Below are positions 5,636-6,250 of a stretch of 6,250 bases of DNA, one piece after another. Under the pieces are notes generated by a model. That model saw only the letters and a list, made by a program, of their open reading frames with translations. It was not told the origin of the DNA and made no database searches. A program made the position numbers and the translations under genes. The stretch comes from Candidatus Peregrinibacteria bacterium (GTDB lineage: Bacteria; Patescibacteriota; Gracilibacteria; UBA1369; LOWO2-01-FULL-3), in the NCBI GenBank assembly GCA_018664365.1, contig JABJOK010000073.1:1-6250 (forward strand). Reading direction: 5' to 3'. The number at the start of each line of letters is the position of its first letter. Positions within the stretch are counted from its first letter, which is position 1.

Positions 5636-6250
5636 TCGCAGGCCTTTTTGATTCCTTCTGAATCTATTCCAACATGATGATACAAATCGTCTGATTTTCC
5701 TGAAAGTTGGTACTCAGTAGGGGATAGCATTTTGAATCTATCCAAAATTATCCCATTCATTGTAAGGTGCCTTGCAAGCTGTCCTCCAAGACCTGTCATA
5801 TTGTTGTGGTCTTCAACAGTGATTACTCTTTTGGTCTTCTTGATTGAATCTGTAAGAGTTTCGTCGAATTTTTTGATTGAAGAGACTGCCACTACTTCGA
5901 TTGAAAGCTTGTTTTTAAGCTCATCAGCTGCTTGAATGGCATGTCCTACCATTGCTCCAGTTGCTGCGATTGTTATATCTGAACCTTTTCTTATAACATC
6001 TGATTTTCCATAAACGTATTTATAGTCTTTGTCGTAGAAAAGTGTTCCGTCTTCTTTTGTAATGTTTGGGAACTTGTGACGCCCCATTCTTACGTAAAAG
6101 TTTCCGTAGTGAGATGTAATGTATCTGATAATCCTGTCAGTTTGGTTTGGATCTGCAGGTTCTATGATCATTGTGTTGTAGTGTCCGAGCATTGCACCAG
6201 CGTCGTCTATTGCTTGATGAGTTGGTCCGTCTTCTCCTACTGAAAGTCCG
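5626..6250 (-). CDS. Transketolase, C-terminal part (pyrimidine-binding end plus C-terminal domain; cut by the right window edge)
   Basis: Transketolase moves two-carbon ketol units between sugar phosphates using thiamine diphosphate. The frame is open from the right edge; 207 residues are visible, and the Met at 6190-6192 is internal because the conserved motif lies upstream of it. That motif, GEDGPTHQ at visible residues 5-12, contains the conserved active-site His and is transketolase-specific (DXP synthases differ here). Then come a PADPNQTDRII segment, YVRMGRHKFP, and a C-terminal domain with GSDITIAATGAMVGHAIQAA and VITVEDHN. The end resembles the usual SG...GID...I..A tail. The catalytic Glu and the thiamine-binding N-terminal half must lie beyond 6250. 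Whether this is one long chain or the C-terminal subunit of a split transketolase cannot be decided here. Its product links pentose phosphates made by zwf-pgl-gnd to glycolysis. The stop is followed by a second in-frame stop created by a 9-bp tandem duplication. Confidence 0.93.
   Translation of the reverse strand, partial: GLSVGEDGPTHQAIDDAGAMLGHYNTMIIEPADPNQTDRIIRYITSHYGNFYVRMGRHKFPNITKEDGTLFYDKDYKYVYGKSDVIRKGSDITIAATGAMVGHAIQAADELKNKLSIEVVAVSSIKKFDETLTDSIKKTKRVITVEDHNNMTGLGGQLARHLTMNGIILDRFKMLSPTEYQLSGKSDDLYHHVGIDSEGIKKACENL

Noticed and set aside
5732..5935. Plus-strand 67-codon open frame
   Set aside because: Fully antisense to the transketolase C-terminal domain and without recognisable features.
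5626..6250. 1-deoxy-D-xylulose-5-phosphate synthase or pyruvate dehydrogenase E1 beta as the identity of the right-end gene
   Set aside because: The GEDGPTHQ motif and the tail pattern fit transketolase better than the corresponding DXS or E1-beta motifs.
1..6250. Recoded UGA (code 25, as in Gracilibacteria)
   Set aside because: No gene needs an in-frame TGA to stay open; tryptophans are encoded by TGG and every visible stop is TAA.

Overview
The window is a dense, single-strand stretch of a bacterial chromosome. All seven recognisable genes lie on the minus strand, so transcription runs from the right end (6250) to the left end (1). Two genes are cut by the window edges. The DNA is AT-rich and the proteins are lysine-rich. 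All six visible stop codons are TAA, and the reading frames need only the standard code. None of the six visible start codons has a good Shine-Dalgarno sequence at normal distance. Intergenic gaps are 0 to 10 bp except for one gap of 75 bp. Together with a shortened lactonase and a Lys-rich tailed LOG protein, this suggests a small-genome, uncultured-type bacterium, possibly Patescibacteria (CPR). That placement is inference; no marker here settles it.

In transcription order the layout is as follows. First comes the C-terminal part of a transketolase (5626-6250, cut by the right edge). A 75-bp spacer follows, with a good extended -10 promoter at 5579-5587. Then come a LOG-family (TIGR00730-like) nucleotide phosphoribohydrolase candidate (4855-5550), 6-phosphogluconate dehydrogenase gnd (3457-4854), glucose-6-phosphate dehydrogenase zwf (2028-3446, preferred start), 6-phosphogluconolactonase pgl (1438-2028), elongation factor P efp (875-1435) and the first 288 residues of seryl-tRNA synthetase serS (1-864, cut by the left edge). 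The junctions are very tight: LOG-gnd abut with no gap, gnd-zwf are 10 bp apart, zwf-pgl share one base (TAATG), pgl-efp are 2 bp apart and efp-serS 10 bp apart. One polycistronic transcript from about 5572 leftward is the simplest reading.

Functionally, zwf, pgl and gnd make the complete oxidative pentose phosphate branch: glucose 6-phosphate to ribulose 5-phosphate plus CO2 and two NADPH. Transketolase next door links pentose phosphates to glycolysis. If the LOG protein has the usual family activity, it would release ribose 5-phosphate from nucleoside monophosphates and feed the same pool. The last two genes serve translation (polyproline stall relief and Ser-tRNA charging) and appear to share the transcript without a metabolic link.

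I saw no RNA gene, CRISPR array, insertion sequence, convincing terminator or phage or plasmid feature. The genes are core metabolism. The most notable points are the LOG-pentose phosphate linkage, the absence of Shine-Dalgarno sites, the in-frame LOG-TAA-gnd junction, and substitutions around the G6PDH active-site signature.
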